37,776 bases of DNA from Dysgonamonadaceae bacterium (GCA_031271125.1 JAISWH010000078.1:1-37776); one strand, 5' to 3'; counted from the stretch's first letter, positions 24,286-33,153 are shown. A program made the numbers and translations. Notes: a model not told the origin generated them from the sequence alone.

Positions 24286-25587
24286 TTATATAGATCCGAT
24301 TTTTCCCAATAAATCAAACAATTGCGTTCCGGTAATTTTTACCGGATAAAATTCGCCGGCAACTACGTTTTGTGTTTTTTCCACCAGCACTTCCGGATCA
24401 ACTTCCGGGGAATCGTATTCCGTCCGACCGATATAAAACCCGGATTCTTCACGGTCAATCATGACTTTCAAAGTTTGTCCCACTTTGTTTTCATTGGTTT
24501 CGTGAGCGATTTGTTCTTGCACGGACATCAATTCGTCCATTCGTTCGTTCTTGATTTCCGGTGGAATGTCGTCTTCGTAATACCGGTACGAATAAGTTCC
24601 TTCTTCGGCGGAATAAGGAAAAGCGCCCATCCGTTCAAACCGCATTTCACGAATGAAATCCGACATATCGGCAAAATCCGCGTCCGTTTCGCCCGGATGG
24701 CCGACCATCATCGTTGTCCGGAGGTGAATACCCGGAACTTCCCGCCGAATGATTTGCAATAACTCAACGGTTTCTGCACGGGTGATATGTCTCCGCATCT
24801 TTTTCAACATAGCATCACTACTGTGTTGCAGCGCAATATCCAAGTATTTGCAGACATTCTCTTTTTCGCGCATTACTTTCAGTAAATCCATAGGAAACTG
24901 CGCCGGATAAGCATAATGCAAACGTATCCATTCTACGCCCTGAATATCCGAAATACGATCGGTTAATTCCGCGATGCCGAATTTCTTGTAAATATCCAAT
25001 CCGTAATAAGTTAAATCTTGGGCAATCAGTTGAAATTCCTTGACGCCTTGACTTACCAGCTTGCGAACTTCCGTTTCTATTTCTTCCATGCTCCGGGATT
25101 GGTATTTACCGGTAATTAACGGGATAGAGCAGTAAGAACATTTGCGGTTGCAGCCTTCCGCTATTTTGATGTAAGCGTAATGCGCCGGCGTAGTGAGCGT
25201 TCTTTCGGACGATAATTCCGCGTGATAAGGTTTTCCCAGATCAGACAGTAATTCCTTCCAATCGAATTTCCCGTAAAACTTATCGACTTCGGGAATCAGT
25301 TTTTCCAACTCTTTTTTGTATCTTTCGGAAAGGCATCCCATTACGAAAAGTTTCCGCACTTGTTTGCTTTTCTTTGCTTCTCCAAACCGAAGAATCATGT
25401 TAATCGACTCTTCTTTAGCGCTTTCTATAAAACCGCAAGTATTGATTACGACTATTTCCCCGCCGTTTTTTTCCGCGTCGTGCGCAACCGAAAAACCGTT
25501 TGCAGTAAATTGCCGCATCAGCAATTCCGAATCGACCAAGTTTTTTGAACAGCCCAAAGTTATTATATCGACTTTGTTTTTTCTCAT
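24286..25587 (-). CDS. rimO: RimO, ribosomal protein S12 methylthiotransferase
   Basis: 433 residues. N-terminal MTTase domain with three conserved cysteines (TLGCSKN, NTCGF, MGCLSER), radical-SAM CxxxCxxC in EGCNRKCSYCSIP, and a C-terminal TRAM domain (about 365-433). Adds a methylthio group to a conserved Asp of ribosomal protein S12 using two 4Fe-4S clusters. The start KVDIITLGCSKNLVDSELLM is typical of RimO rather than MiaB. It follows ftsY by 1 bp, so the two are cotranscribed. Confidence 0.95.
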   Translation of the reverse strand: MRKNKVDIITLGCSKNLVDSELLMRQFTANGFSVAHDAEKNGGEIVVINTCGFIESAKEESINMILRFGEAKKSKQVRKLFVMGCLSERYKKELEKLIPEVDKFYGKFDWKELLSDLGKPYHAELSSERTLTTPAHYAYIKIAEGCNRKCSYCSIPLITGKYQSRSMEEIETEVRKLVSQGVKEFQLIAQDLTYYGLDIYKKFGIAELTDRISDIQGVEWIRLHYAYPAQFPMDLLKVMREKENVCKYLDIALQHSSDAMLKKMRRHITRAETVELLQIIRREVPGIHLRTTMMVGHPGETDADFADMSDFIREMRFERMGAFPYSAEEGTYSYRYYEDDIPPEIKNERMDELMSVQEQIAHETNENKVGQTLKVMIDREESGFYIGRTEYDSPEVDPEVLVEKTQNVVAGEFYPVKITGTQLFDLLGKIGSI

Positions 25588-25588
25588 T

Positions 25589-26539
25589 TTATCCGAATAA
25601 AGAGTCTACAAATTCGCGTTTCCTGAATACTTGTAAATCTTCCAAACTTTCACCCAAACCGATGTATTTTACCGGAATCTTGAATTGGTCGGAAATGCCG
25701 ATTACAACGCCGCCTTTGGCCGTACCATCCAATTTGGTGATAGCCAAAGCCGTAACTTCGGTGGCTACGGTAAATTGTTTGGCTTGCTCAAAAGCATTTT
25801 GTCCGGTTGATCCGTCGAGAACCAACAAAACTTCTTGCGGTGCATCGGGAATAACTTTTTTCATGACGTTTTTGATTTTCGTCAATTCGTTCATCAGGTT
25901 GATTTTGTTGTGGAGGCGGCCGGCTGTGTCGATAATTATTACGTCGGCGTCGTTGATAACCGCTGAACTCAATGTGTCGTAAGCCACAGAGGCTGGGTCG
26001 GCGCCCATTTTTTGCTTTACGATCGGGACTTCGACGCGCTTGCTCCAAATCGTTAATTGTTCCGTAGCAGCTGCGCGGAAAGTATCGGCGGCGCCTAAAT
26101 AAACTTTCTTTCCGGCTTTTTTGAAATGGTAAGCTAACTTACCGATAGTAGTCGTTTTACCAACACCGTTTACGCCCACGACCATTATTACGTATGGTTT
26201 TTGTCCTTCCGGCAATTCAAAATCTGCCGATTCTTCCGCATTGCCGTCGGCCAGCAAGGATGCAATTTCATCCCTGAGAATAGACGTAAGTTCTTTTGAA
26301 TCAATATATTTGTCTCTTGCAATTCTTTTTTCTATTCGGGAAATGATTTTCAAAGTTGTTTCCACGCCAACGTCGGAAGTAATCAGGACTTCTTCCAGTT
26401 CGTCCAGAATGTCCTCATCGACCCTTGATTTTCCGGCAACGATGCGTGTCAATTTCGAAAATACACTTTCCTTTGTCTTAGACAATCCCTTATCCAGATT
26501 TTCTTTTTTATCTTTAGAGAAAAAATTAAATATGCCCAT
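25589..26539 (-). CDS. ftsY: FtsY, signal recognition particle receptor GTPase
   Basis: 316 residues from ATG 26539. An in-frame ATG at 26641 would add a 34-residue hydrophobic/aromatic leader not seen in FtsY; MGIFNFFSKDKKE is the family start. NG domain with G1 GVNGVGKTTT, G3 DTAGRLHNK and G4 TKLD followed by TAKGGV. It docks ribosome-nascent chain complexes at the membrane. A TACCTTTG element (26566-26573) gives it a promoter of its own. The acidic A domain is very short, as in other Bacteroidota. Confidence 0.95.
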   Translation of the reverse strand: MGIFNFFSKDKKENLDKGLSKTKESVFSKLTRIVAGKSRVDEDILDELEEVLITSDVGVETTLKIISRIEKRIARDKYIDSKELTSILRDEIASLLADGNAEESADFELPEGQKPYVIMVVGVNGVGKTTTIGKLAYHFKKAGKKVYLGAADTFRAAATEQLTIWSKRVEVPIVKQKMGADPASVAYDTLSSAVINDADVIIIDTAGRLHNKINLMNELTKIKNVMKKVIPDAPQEVLLVLDGSTGQNAFEQAKQFTVATEVTALAITKLDGTAKGGVVIGISDQFKIPVKYIGLGESLEDLQVFRKREFVDSLFG

Positions 26540-26565
26540 ATTGATTATAACATTATCAAATTTCA

Positions 26566-26573
26566 CAAAGGTA
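26566..26573 (-). promoter_or_regulatory. -7-like element TACCTTTG for ftsY-rimO-HU genes
   Basis: Minus-strand TACCTTTG, a full TAnnTTTG match, 26 bp before the ftsY ATG. It supports the start at 26539, since an ATG at 26641 would lie upstream of the promoter. Confidence 0.6.
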
Positions 26574-26764
26574 GTTAAAATTGTTGTAAAAAAAAATTTC
26601 TTTTCAATAAGAAAGTGCAATTCAAATTGTCGCTTCGTCATTGCGAATCATCTGCAAAATTCTGCGTTTTTTAATTTAACAAAAATGTCTGTCACTGTTC
26701 GCCCTTATCTTTCTTATTATCAATAATTTACAAGTAATATTTTCAAGCCTCATTTTTGCAATTT

Positions 26765-26790
26765 AACAATTTGTTAAACATTTGTAAAAC
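26765..26790 (+). repeat. Distant copy of the TTTGTTAAACA motif
   Basis: 26765-26783 is identical over 19 bases to 5755-5773, just upstream of the AraC-type regulator. Repetition continues with TTTGTAAAACA. It lies in the noncoding gap between the DUF4295 gene region and ftsY, ahead of a decayed secreted-protein start. Suggests a shared regulator site or descent of both regions from one ancestor. Confidence 0.55.
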
Positions 26791-26833
26791 ATTAGGCCTT
26801 TTAAGTATCTTAAAATCAGCTATTTAAAAATGT

Positions 26834-26860
26834 TGTCTGTCATCAATACAGTGACAGACA
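26834..26860 (+). repeat. Dyad TGTCTGTCA-N9-TGACAGACA
   Basis: Perfect 9-bp arms around a 9-nt spacer. 26837-26855 also matches the 22-bp inversion-site candidate at 14 of 19 positions (CTGTC....A.TACAG.GAC). It sits between the tandem motif and the decayed secreted-protein start. No T-run follows. Confidence 0.5.
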
Positions 26861-26940
26861 GCGGAAGTACAGAGTTGATTTGACAAATTATTGATTTACA
26901 TAGATTTATGCGTTTTTAAAAAAGTGTTAAAACTTCAAAA

Positions 26941-27091
26941 ATGCAAAAATTAACAATTGAAAGAATGAAGAAAATGAAAAAAGTGATGTTTTTATTGTGG
27001 CTGTTTCCGATGATTTTCGGATATTGCCCGGTCGGTTTCGGGAACAGGCGGACAAATTACGCATGACGGGAAAATAACAGCAGATCAATTT
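26941..27091 (+). pseudogene. Decayed start of a secreted-protein gene
   Basis: From ATG 26941 the frame reads MQKLTIERMKKMKKVMFLLW then LFPMIFGYCPVGFG and stops about 40 residues in. The start looks like a signal peptide comparable with that of the large surface protein. In the next frame the sequence goes on as GTGGQITHDGKITADQF before a TAA, and a hairpin terminator follows at once. I read it as the two ends of a deleted gene, but a short real peptide cannot be excluded. Confidence 0.4.
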
Positions 27092-27092
27092 T

Positions 27093-27141
27093 AAGGGTTG
27101 TATTTCCTTTCGATTTCAAAAACGAAAAAAACACAACCCTT
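27093..27141 (+). terminator. Hairpin after the decayed secreted-protein gene
   Basis: AAGGGTTGT pairs with ACAACCCTT (9 bp), and the interior can extend through TTT/AAA and TTCG/CGAA. It starts right after the TAA of the remnant frame. A terminator-like structure, though the T-tract after it is weak. Confidence 0.55.
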
Positions 27142-27204
27142 TATGTTTATATTTTCAGATACGGATATTCGTAAAGAAAAATTTTGATGTAAACGCGAAG
27201 TAAA

Positions 27205-27780
27205 CTATTGATTTCCTACCGAATATTTATATTCTATTTTTCGCGTAACAGGCGTTTGATTGTTTCCGAACACACCCACAAAACTAACAGTACCTTTGCA
27301 AGTAAATGTCAAAGTTTTGGAAGATAATGTATATTTAGCAGATGAGGGCGATATCGTAATTTTTATATTTTTTATGTCGTCGCTATAATCGGTTCCAAAC
27401 CATTGATGGATATAATCATCTTCGTTTTTAGTATAAGTGTATTCAAAGTAAAAACCTTTTATATTAAAGGTATATCCCAAGTTATCCGGTGTCCTTTTAA
27501 AATCTACGAGAATATCTCCCTGACCGATAATCGCGCCCGACTCATTGGTATATAGCGCCAAGACGTCTTTTTTAGATGTTTTGTCCAAACGAACAGTCGT
27601 ATTTCGCGTTTGTACCTCTTTACCTCCGATATCAGTAATTGAAACTTCACATGTTCCCGAGTATGTACCTTCTAATACGGAAAGATCAGATACGGAATAA
27701 TCAGGTTCATCATCTCCCCCACAAGATACCAAAAACGCAGCTATATAAGCCACTATAAAAAATTTACAGGCTAATTTCAT
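27205..27780 (-). CDS. Small lipoprotein, probable calycin-like beta barrel
   Basis: 191 residues. Lipobox with FLVSCGGDDEP, Cys at about 20, followed by an acidic tether typical of exported Bacteroidota lipoproteins. The rest is beta-rich: LEGTYSGTCEVSI near the N-terminus (a G-x-Y/W-like strand), then alternating strands to KIEYKYSVGNQ. It resembles Bacteroidales lipocalin/calycin-type lipoproteins in shape, but I do not recognise a family. It lies 48 bp after the DUF4295 gene, between that gene and ftsY, where these ribosomal-protein and SRP-receptor genes are often adjacent in relatives. No promoter consensus seen. Confidence 0.6.
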   Translation of the reverse strand: MKLACKFFIVAYIAAFLVSCGGDDEPDYSVSDLSVLEGTYSGTCEVSITDIGGKEVQTRNTTVRLDKTSKKDVLALYTNESGAIIGQGDILVDFKRTPDNLGYTFNIKGFYFEYTYTKNEDDYIHQWFGTDYSDDIKNIKITISPSSAKYTLSSKTLTFTCKGTVSFVGVFGNNQTPVTRKIEYKYSVGNQ

Positions 27781-27828
27781 ACGTGATTATAATTTTTTCA
27801 TTGTTAGTAGCTCAAAGTATTGTATGGA

Positions 27829-27981
27829 TTATTTAAAATAATCTTTTACAACTTCGTTCGGCACCATTTCTTCTTTGAAGACATAAGCGCCTGTTTTCGG
27901 TGATTTCACCATTTTGATAACTTTTGAATACGAACGTCCTTCCGACTTTTCGCGGTATCCCGCAACCGTTTTCTTTGCCAT
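27829..27981 (-). CDS. DUF4295 small basic protein
   Basis: 50 residues (ATG 27981, TAA 27829): MAKKTVAGYREKSEGRSYSK, then VIKMVKSPKTGAYVFKEEMV and PNEVVKDYFK. It matches the DUF4295 family, found in Bacteroidota just after rpmG. Small, basic and encoded with ribosomal proteins L28 and L33 (12-bp gap after rpmG), so a ribosome-associated role is likely, but none is proven. Confidence 0.85.
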   Translation of the reverse strand: MAKKTVAGYREKSEGRSYSKVIKMVKSPKTGAYVFKEEMVPNEVVKDYFK

Positions 27982-27993
27982 GGTTTAAAACAT

Positions 27994-28182
27994 TTATTTG
28001 ATTTCTTTATGAACTGTCATTCTTTTGAGGATTGGATTGAATTTTTTAAGTTCCAATCTACCCGTTGTATTTTTCCTGTTTTTCGTTGTAATATAACGGG
28101 ATGTTCCCGGCAGACCGCTTTCTTTATGTTCGGTACATTCGAGAATTACTTGCACTCTGTTTCCTTTAGCTTTCTTTGCCAT
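27994..28182 (-). CDS. rpmG: Ribosomal protein L33
   Basis: 62 residues, typical bacterial L33: [40 protein letters not shown] and [14 protein letters not shown]. Large-subunit protein. Only one Cys remains (ILECTEH), so this is the zinc-free (C-minus) form. 20 bp after rpmB. Confidence 0.97.
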   Translation of the reverse strand: MAKKAKGNRVQVILECTEHKESGLPGTSRYITTKNRKNTTGRLELKKFNPILKRMTVHKEIK

Positions 28183-28202
28183 CTCGGTTTTCCTCCTAAA
28201 AT

Positions 28203-28442
28203 TTATAAGTTTATATAACCTTTTTCCGCTGCGCCTTTGATGGCGGCATTCAATCCGATTTTATTGATGATACGTAAACCGTTGGCGGAAACTTTCAGGT
28301 TCACCCAACAATCTTGTTCTACCCAATAGAATTTCTTAGTGAACAGGTTGACATCAAATTTTCTTTTCGTTTTGAGGTTCGAGTGAGAAACATTGTTGCC
28401 TACCATTGCTCTTTTTCCGGTAATTTGACAAATCTTCGACAT
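28203..28442 (-). CDS. rpmB: Ribosomal protein L28
   Basis: 79 residues: [40 protein letters not shown] and [20 protein letters not shown]. Typical L28. First gene of rpmB-rpmG-DUF4295, with a consensus-like promoter 85 bp upstream. Confidence 0.97.
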   Translation of the reverse strand: MSKICQITGKRAMVGNNVSHSNLKTKRKFDVNLFTKKFYWVEQDCWVNLKVSANGLRIINKIGLNAAIKGAAEKGYINL

Positions 28443-28503
28443 TTCTTATATTCTTTTTATTCGTTTTATTCGCTGATTTACTGTCTTTTAGCATACTTTT
28501 TCA

Positions 28504-28559
28504 ACAAGTACACTTGTAACGAGCGTGCAAAGTTATATAAAATTTTTATTTTGTACAAC
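28504..28559 (-). promoter_or_regulatory. rpmB promoter with adjacent dyad
   Basis: Minus-strand TAACTTTG (28528-28535) matches TAnnTTTG, with a GTTG-like -33 about 20 nt upstream. Just downstream, at the expected transcription start, lies the perfect dyad ACAAGT-AC-ACTTGT (28504-28517). The dyad could be an operator or a leader hairpin of the ribosomal-protein operon. Confidence 0.5.
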
Positions 28560-28714
28560 TTTTCGTGTTGAGAAATTTGAAAAATTATTATTTCTTATTA
28601 GTTTATTTTTATCAAACATTAAAATAACCGTGATGGTTAACTCGTTTACTTATGTTAAAAAACAAGTTCATTAGAAATATTTTTATTAACCTGTTATTGT
28701 CTGAAAATAATCAA

Positions 28715-30109
28715 CTATTTGTGTAACAATATGAACTTACCAGCCGCTTTCGGTTGAGTCAAAGTTTCCACCACCAAATCCAACCGAACTCCATTCGAAC
28801 CTTGTAACAATACAATATCATCGCCGGTAACTTCCTCCGACAGGTATTGAGCAGCCGAAGCCGCATCCTCAAAATGTTTCCAATGCTTCCGGTGCGCTTC
28901 TTCGCCGGTTAATTTCGTATTTTTACCTACGGTAACCAACAGCTCAGGCTCATTCATACCGGCAATTATTTTCCCTATCTGCCGGTGCGCTTCCTCGCTG
29001 TATGCGCCTAATTCCAACATTTCACCGATGACGGCGATGGTACGTTTCCCGTTTCTCGCTAATTCGGAAAGCGTGTGTAAGGAAGATTGAATGCTGTCGG
29101 GGGCGGCGTTGTAGGTATTATCCAAAAGCAAGGCGCCGTTTGCGGAACGGGAAAAAGACCCGCGCCGGTCGGGAGCGCTGAACGTAGCCAACCGGTCGGC
29201 AATATCTTCCGGATTGACGCCCATTTGGATGGCAACGGCATAAGCCGCAGCGGCGTTGTAGACCGGATGTTTTCCGACGCTGTTTTTCATTTCCATCGGG
29301 AATCCGTTCAGTTTAAAGCCCGGATTTGCTTTTTCATCCAACTGCACATCCGAGATGCAGACGTCCGCATCGGGATTTGTTCCGAAAGAAATCACCTTGC
29401 AATGCGCCCGGGATTTGATGTAATCGTAAAAATCGTCGTCGCGATTGATGATCAGGATACCTTCCGAGTCCATACCTTCCAGGATTTCCGCTTTGGCTTT
29501 GGCGATATTTTCCCGCGAACCTAAAATTTCAATGTGCGACATGCCGATATTGGTGATTACGGATATATTCGGACGGGCAATTCTTGACAGGTAATTAATC
29601 TGGTTGAGGTTTCTCATCCCAAATTCCACTACGGAGCATTGGTGATTTCCATCCAGATTCATCAATTCGGTGGGAAGACCTATTTCGTTGTTGAAATTTT
29701 TCCTGCTTTTGTGTGTATTGAATTTTGCGTCAAGCACGTATGCAATCAATTCTTTTGTGCTTGTCTTGCCGACGCTTCCGGTCACTGCGACGACGGGAAT
29801 ATTCAGCCGTCCGCGCCATATCCGCGCCAAATCGCCCAAAGCCGGAACGGAAGAAGGAACAATGAATTGCGGTATACGGACGCCGGCTATTTCATGTTCT
29901 ACAACGGCGGCAACGGCTCCCTGTTTTTCAGCTTCCCGAATAAAATCATGGCCATCTGCACGTTGCCCTTTCAAGGCGACGAACAATGTGCCTTCTTTTA
30001 CTTCCCGCGAATCCTGGGTGACAAAATGTACATAGTCTGCGGGGGAAACAGGCTGGTTCGACCGGCCGCCGACGGCTACCATCGCTTCAAATAATGGAAT
30101 TGTCATCAT
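28715..30109 (-). CDS. murF: MurF, UDP-MurNAc-tripeptide D-alanyl-D-alanine ligase
   Basis: 464 residues (ATG 30109; the next codon is also ATG). Mur ligase fold: N-terminal substrate domain (TQDSREVKEGTLFVALKGQR), central ATPase with the P-loop VTGSVGKTSTKEL, ITNIGMSHIEILGSRENIAK, and C-terminal domain starting near TFSAPDRRGSF with LLDNTYNAAPDS. Catalyses the last cytoplasmic step of UDP-MurNAc-pentapeptide synthesis. Isolated here from the dcw cluster. It follows the CNNM/CBS gene by 9 bp. Confidence 0.95.
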   Translation of the reverse strand: MMTIPLFEAMVAVGGRSNQPVSPADYVHFVTQDSREVKEGTLFVALKGQRADGHDFIREAEKQGAVAAVVEHEIAGVRIPQFIVPSSVPALGDLARIWRGRLNIPVVAVTGSVGKTSTKELIAYVLDAKFNTHKSRKNFNNEIGLPTELMNLDGNHQCSVVEFGMRNLNQINYLSRIARPNISVITNIGMSHIEILGSRENIAKAKAEILEGMDSEGILIINRDDDFYDYIKSRAHCKVISFGTNPDADVCISDVQLDEKANPGFKLNGFPMEMKNSVGKHPVYNAAAAYAVAIQMGVNPEDIADRLATFSAPDRRGSFSRSANGALLLDNTYNAAPDSIQSSLHTLSELARNGKRTIAVIGEMLELGAYSEEAHRQIGKIIAGMNEPELLVTVGKNTKLTGEEAHRKHWKHFEDAASAAQYLSEEVTGDDIVLLQGSNGVRLDLVVETLTQPKAAGKFILLHK

Positions 30110-30118
30110 TGTATTGAA

Positions 30119-31387
30119 TTATTGAATTTTCGGTTTTACTAAAACTTTATCTATCCTCGCTCCATCCATGTCGATAATTTCAAAATCAAAATGATACCAC
30201 GAAAATTTTTCCCCTTCCTGCGGTACATGTTCCAAAATATCCAAAATCAGGCCGCTCAAAGTATTGTAATCATATTCGGCGTACCATTCTTCCAAGTCGA
30301 AATATTCGAGGAAGTTGTAAAACGAGTATTGTCCGTCTACAAGAAAACTGCCGTCGTCCCTTACGGTAATGGAACTTTCTTCCCCTTCTTCGGCGACTTC
30401 GCCGACCAGGGCTTCCATCATATCGGTCAAGGTGACGATTCCTTTCACTTCGCCGAATTCGTCCGTTACGAAGGCGTATTTGAGATGCGCTTTTTTGAAT
30501 TGTTCCAAAGCGCCGTAAACACTCTTATTATAAGGAAGATAGTGTATGGGACGTATGATTTGTTCCATCGAAAAATCAGTTGTGTCGATGCGTCCGAATA
30601 AGTCTTTCAAATACACTACGCCCAAGATTTCGTCCTGATTTCCGCCGGCAACCGGATAGATGCCGTGCATTTCTTTCATGACCGTATCCCGGATTTTGTC
30701 TTTGTGGTCGGAAACATTCAGCCACACCAAATCGTTGCGGTGCGTCATGATGGAGTCCACGTCACGGTCGCCGAGGCTGAAAACCCGTTCCACGATAGCG
30801 TGTTCCACTTCCTGCACTTCACCGGCGTCCAATCCTTCTTTTACGAGGGATTTGATTTCTTCTTCGGTCACTTTGCTTTCATCGTCTTTAACGCCGAGTA
30901 TTTTTAAGAATACAATCGTGCTTTTTGATAATAGCCAGACTACCGGACCCATGATGAGGGAGAGGCCAAGCATGGGCCTTGCCACCGCTTTTGCAACGCG
31001 TTCCGACATTTTGAGGCCTAAGCGTTTAGGTATCAATTCGCCGAATACGATGGTCAAATAAGTTACGACAAATACGATGAAAAAAGTGGCGATGGCCGGA
31101 GCATACGGAGCTAAAAATCCAATGGGTTCAATGATTTTTGCAAAGTCGCCGGCAAAGGCTTTTCCCGAATACAAGCCGGTGAGGATACCGATCAAAGTAA
31201 TGCCTATTTGAATCGTAGAAAGAAATTTATCCGGTTCGTTGGAAAGAAGTAAAGCGGTTTTTGCGGCTTTGCCGCCTTTTTTTGCTTCCGTTTCCAATCG
31301 CGTTTTACGCGCCGAAACCAATGCGATTTCCGACATGGAAAAAATGCCGTTGAGTAAGATGAGTGTAATTATGATAATAAATTCCAT
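30119..31387 (-). CDS. CNNM/CBS-domain membrane protein (HlyC/CorC family)
   Basis: 422 residues. DUF21/CNNM transmembrane domain (about 1-190, four helices, ending near LSKSTIVFLKILGVKDD), a CBS pair (about 205-335: VDSIMTHRNDLVWLNVSDHK; IRPIHYLPYNKSVYGALEQF, KYAFVTDEFGEVKGIVTLTD), and a C-terminal CorC_HlyC domain (about 345-422). The family is thought to take part in magnesium or cobalt homeostasis; older annotations say hemolysin without good reason. The motif YPVAGGNQDEILGVVYLKDL is intact. Confidence 0.9.
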   Translation of the reverse strand: MEFIIIITLILLNGIFSMSEIALVSARKTRLETEAKKGGKAAKTALLLSNEPDKFLSTIQIGITLIGILTGLYSGKAFAGDFAKIIEPIGFLAPYAPAIATFFIVFVVTYLTIVFGELIPKRLGLKMSERVAKAVARPMLGLSLIMGPVVWLLSKSTIVFLKILGVKDDESKVTEEEIKSLVKEGLDAGEVQEVEHAIVERVFSLGDRDVDSIMTHRNDLVWLNVSDHKDKIRDTVMKEMHGIYPVAGGNQDEILGVVYLKDLFGRIDTTDFSMEQIIRPIHYLPYNKSVYGALEQFKKAHLKYAFVTDEFGEVKGIVTLTDMMEALVGEVAEEGEESSITVRDDGSFLVDGQYSFYNFLEYFDLEEWYAEYDYNTLSGLILDILEHVPQEGEKFSWYHFDFEIIDMDGARIDKVLVKPKIQ

Positions 31388-31414
31388 AATATTATCGTAT
31401 TTGAATTTGTATGA

Positions 31415-32215
31415 TTATTGTTTTGAAATCCATGAGATTACATATTCTAAAATATCCTCTTGCAGTTGATGTTTTACAACCGCATATATTCCCTTAATTT
31501 TTAATTCAATGCAACTTAGTTCAAAATGGCAGAGTGCAATTCCGGTATCTATGGCCGCAAATTCAAATGGTAGTTTGTAAAAGTGTAAATTGTTGTTATC
31601 AAATATGATACGGCAAGATTGCCGGTTTATACCGAAAAGTCCCCAACGCACCATTTCCAATGGTTCGCTGTAGATTCCGGCTTGGTCTTCGAAAAGCGGA
31701 TGGTTGAAATCTTTATAGAAAAATAATTCCTCAAAAGGTCTGTAATTATCGTCCGAATCGGCATAATGCATTACGGGAGTGAATTTTCGCCTTTTTTGGC
31801 TGGGATAGCCTATCGGAGTAACCATTTTCAGTACTTCATTGTGTCGTAAGGTAATTTGTTTTGTAAAAGCTTCGTGATGAAATTTGTCAATGAGCCAACA
31901 AGTTCCTATTCCTAAATTTGTACAGAATAAAATGATTTTTTGTAACACATAAGCGGATGCTTCTTCGGCAAGCGGCGCCATTTCGTATATTACGGCTAAA
32001 AATTCGTAAACGCCTTTGACTCTACCGTAAGAGCCTAATCTTGTAGTTTCATTATCCCGATTGGATCGGACTAATTGTATGCGTACTTTGTCGCAGAAAG
32101 GCACTTGTATTTTTCGGATAAATTCTTCAATTATAGCGACATGCTCGTCATTTAACAATTCACCCGAATAAATGCAGACTGTCTTACGATTTTTAATGGC
32201 TGTTATGAAATTCAT
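31415..32215 (-). CDS. Nitroreductase-like protein (TM_nitroreductase type)
   Basis: 266 residues. Begins MNFITAIKNRKTVCIYSGEL, an FMN-site-like NRKT(V)RxY(S) start, then EFLAVIYEMAPLAEEASAYV and LQKIILFCTNLGIGTCWLID, the typical nitroreductase LGLGTCW strand. The second half (RKFTPVMHYADSDDNYRPFE; MVRWGLFGINRQSCRIIFDN; FAAIDTGIALCHFEL) matches the PF14512-type tandem half. Likely FMN-binding oxidoreductase of unknown substrate. Divergent from lgt, with its own TATCTTTG element. Confidence 0.75.
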   Translation of the reverse strand: MNFITAIKNRKTVCIYSGELLNDEHVAIIEEFIRKIQVPFCDKVRIQLVRSNRDNETTRLGSYGRVKGVYEFLAVIYEMAPLAEEASAYVLQKIILFCTNLGIGTCWLIDKFHHEAFTKQITLRHNEVLKMVTPIGYPSQKRRKFTPVMHYADSDDNYRPFEELFFYKDFNHPLFEDQAGIYSEPLEMVRWGLFGINRQSCRIIFDNNNLHFYKLPFEFAAIDTGIALCHFELSCIELKIKGIYAVVKHQLQEDILEYVISWISKQ

Positions 32216-32237
32216 AAATATTCATAAAAAGATAGCG

Positions 32238-32266
32238 CAAAGATACAATTTTTTTATATACTTTTG
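32238..32266. promoter_or_regulatory. Divergent promoter elements between the nitroreductase-like gene and lgt
   Basis: Minus strand: TATCTTTG at 32238-32245, 22 bp from the ATG at 32215. Plus strand: TACTTTTG at 32259-32266, 24 bp from the lgt ATG. Both match TAnnTTTG. The two are 13 bp apart, so they probably exclude each other. Confidence 0.55.
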
Positions 32267-32290
32267 TAGTTTAATAATCAATTCGGAAAA

Positions 32291-33145
32291 ATGATGTTAT
32301 TATCTTATATTACTTGGAATGTTGATCCTGCTGCATTTACCATACCAATCTGGGGTAAAGAAATCCGCTGGTATGCTTTTGCCTTTATTATTGGTTTTAT
32401 TTTAGGGCTGTGGATAGTCAAAAAAATCTGGAAAAATGAAAATCTGAATCCGGAGTGGTACGATAGCCTCTATTTGTATGTCATCTTTGCAACGGTTATC
32501 GGCGCTCGTCTCGGACATGTTTTGTTTTACAATCCCGGATATTATTTTTCCCATCCGATCGAGATCTTTAAGACTTGGGAAGGAGGACTTGCCAGCCATG
32601 GCGGTACGATTGGAATTATTGTTGCTATTTGGATTTATTCTAAACGGGTTACGCATAAAAGCATGTTGTGGACATTCGACCGTTTGGTCGTTCCTGTCGG
32701 GTTTGTGGCTGCTTTGATTCGCATGGGCAATTTGATGAATCATGAAGTTTACGGTCGTGAAACCACCGTTCCTTGGGCTTTCCGCTTTATTGAGAATTTA
32801 CCGTACCGGATGCACGGATATCCGCCGGTATATTCCCCGCCCTCGCATCCGACGCAAATTTACGAAGCGTTTTTCTATGTGCTTACCGGTTTTGCCTGTT
32901 TATGGATGTATTGGAAAAGAAAAGATTATAAATACGAAGGCTTGATATTCGGCGTGTTTTTAATCGGCATTTTCCTGTCACGTTTCTTCGTTGAATTTCT
33001 GAAAAACAATCAGGAAGAATTTGAAGAAGGTATGTTGCTGAATATGGGGCAACTGTTGAGTATTCCATTCATTATTGCCGGAATTTGGCTTACGTGGCAG
33101 GGGTTGAAAAAAAGGCAGACAAATTTGAATAAAAATAAAAAATAA
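32291..33145 (+). CDS. lgt: Lgt, prolipoprotein diacylglyceryl transferase
   Basis: 284 residues, polytopic with seven predicted helices. Signature regions: GARLGHVLFYNPGYY, EGGLASHGGTIGIIVAIWIY (catalytic His region), RMGNLMNHEVYGRETTVPWA and PPSHPTQIYEAFFYVL. Transfers diacylglyceryl to the lipobox Cys of prolipoproteins in the inner membrane, such as the lipoproteins at 9121 and 27205. Followed 8 bp later by the polytopic membrane gene. Confidence 0.95.
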   Translation: MMLLSYITWNVDPAAFTIPIWGKEIRWYAFAFIIGFILGLWIVKKIWKNENLNPEWYDSLYLYVIFATVIGARLGHVLFYNPGYYFSHPIEIFKTWEGGLASHGGTIGIIVAIWIYSKRVTHKSMLWTFDRLVVPVGFVAALIRMGNLMNHEVYGRETTVPWAFRFIENLPYRMHGYPPVYSPPSHPTQIYEAFFYVLTGFACLWMYWKRKDYKYEGLIFGVFLIGIFLSRFFVEFLKNNQEEFEEGMLLNMGQLLSIPFIIAGIWLTWQGLKKRQTNLNKNKK

Positions 33146-33153
33146 CTACATTT

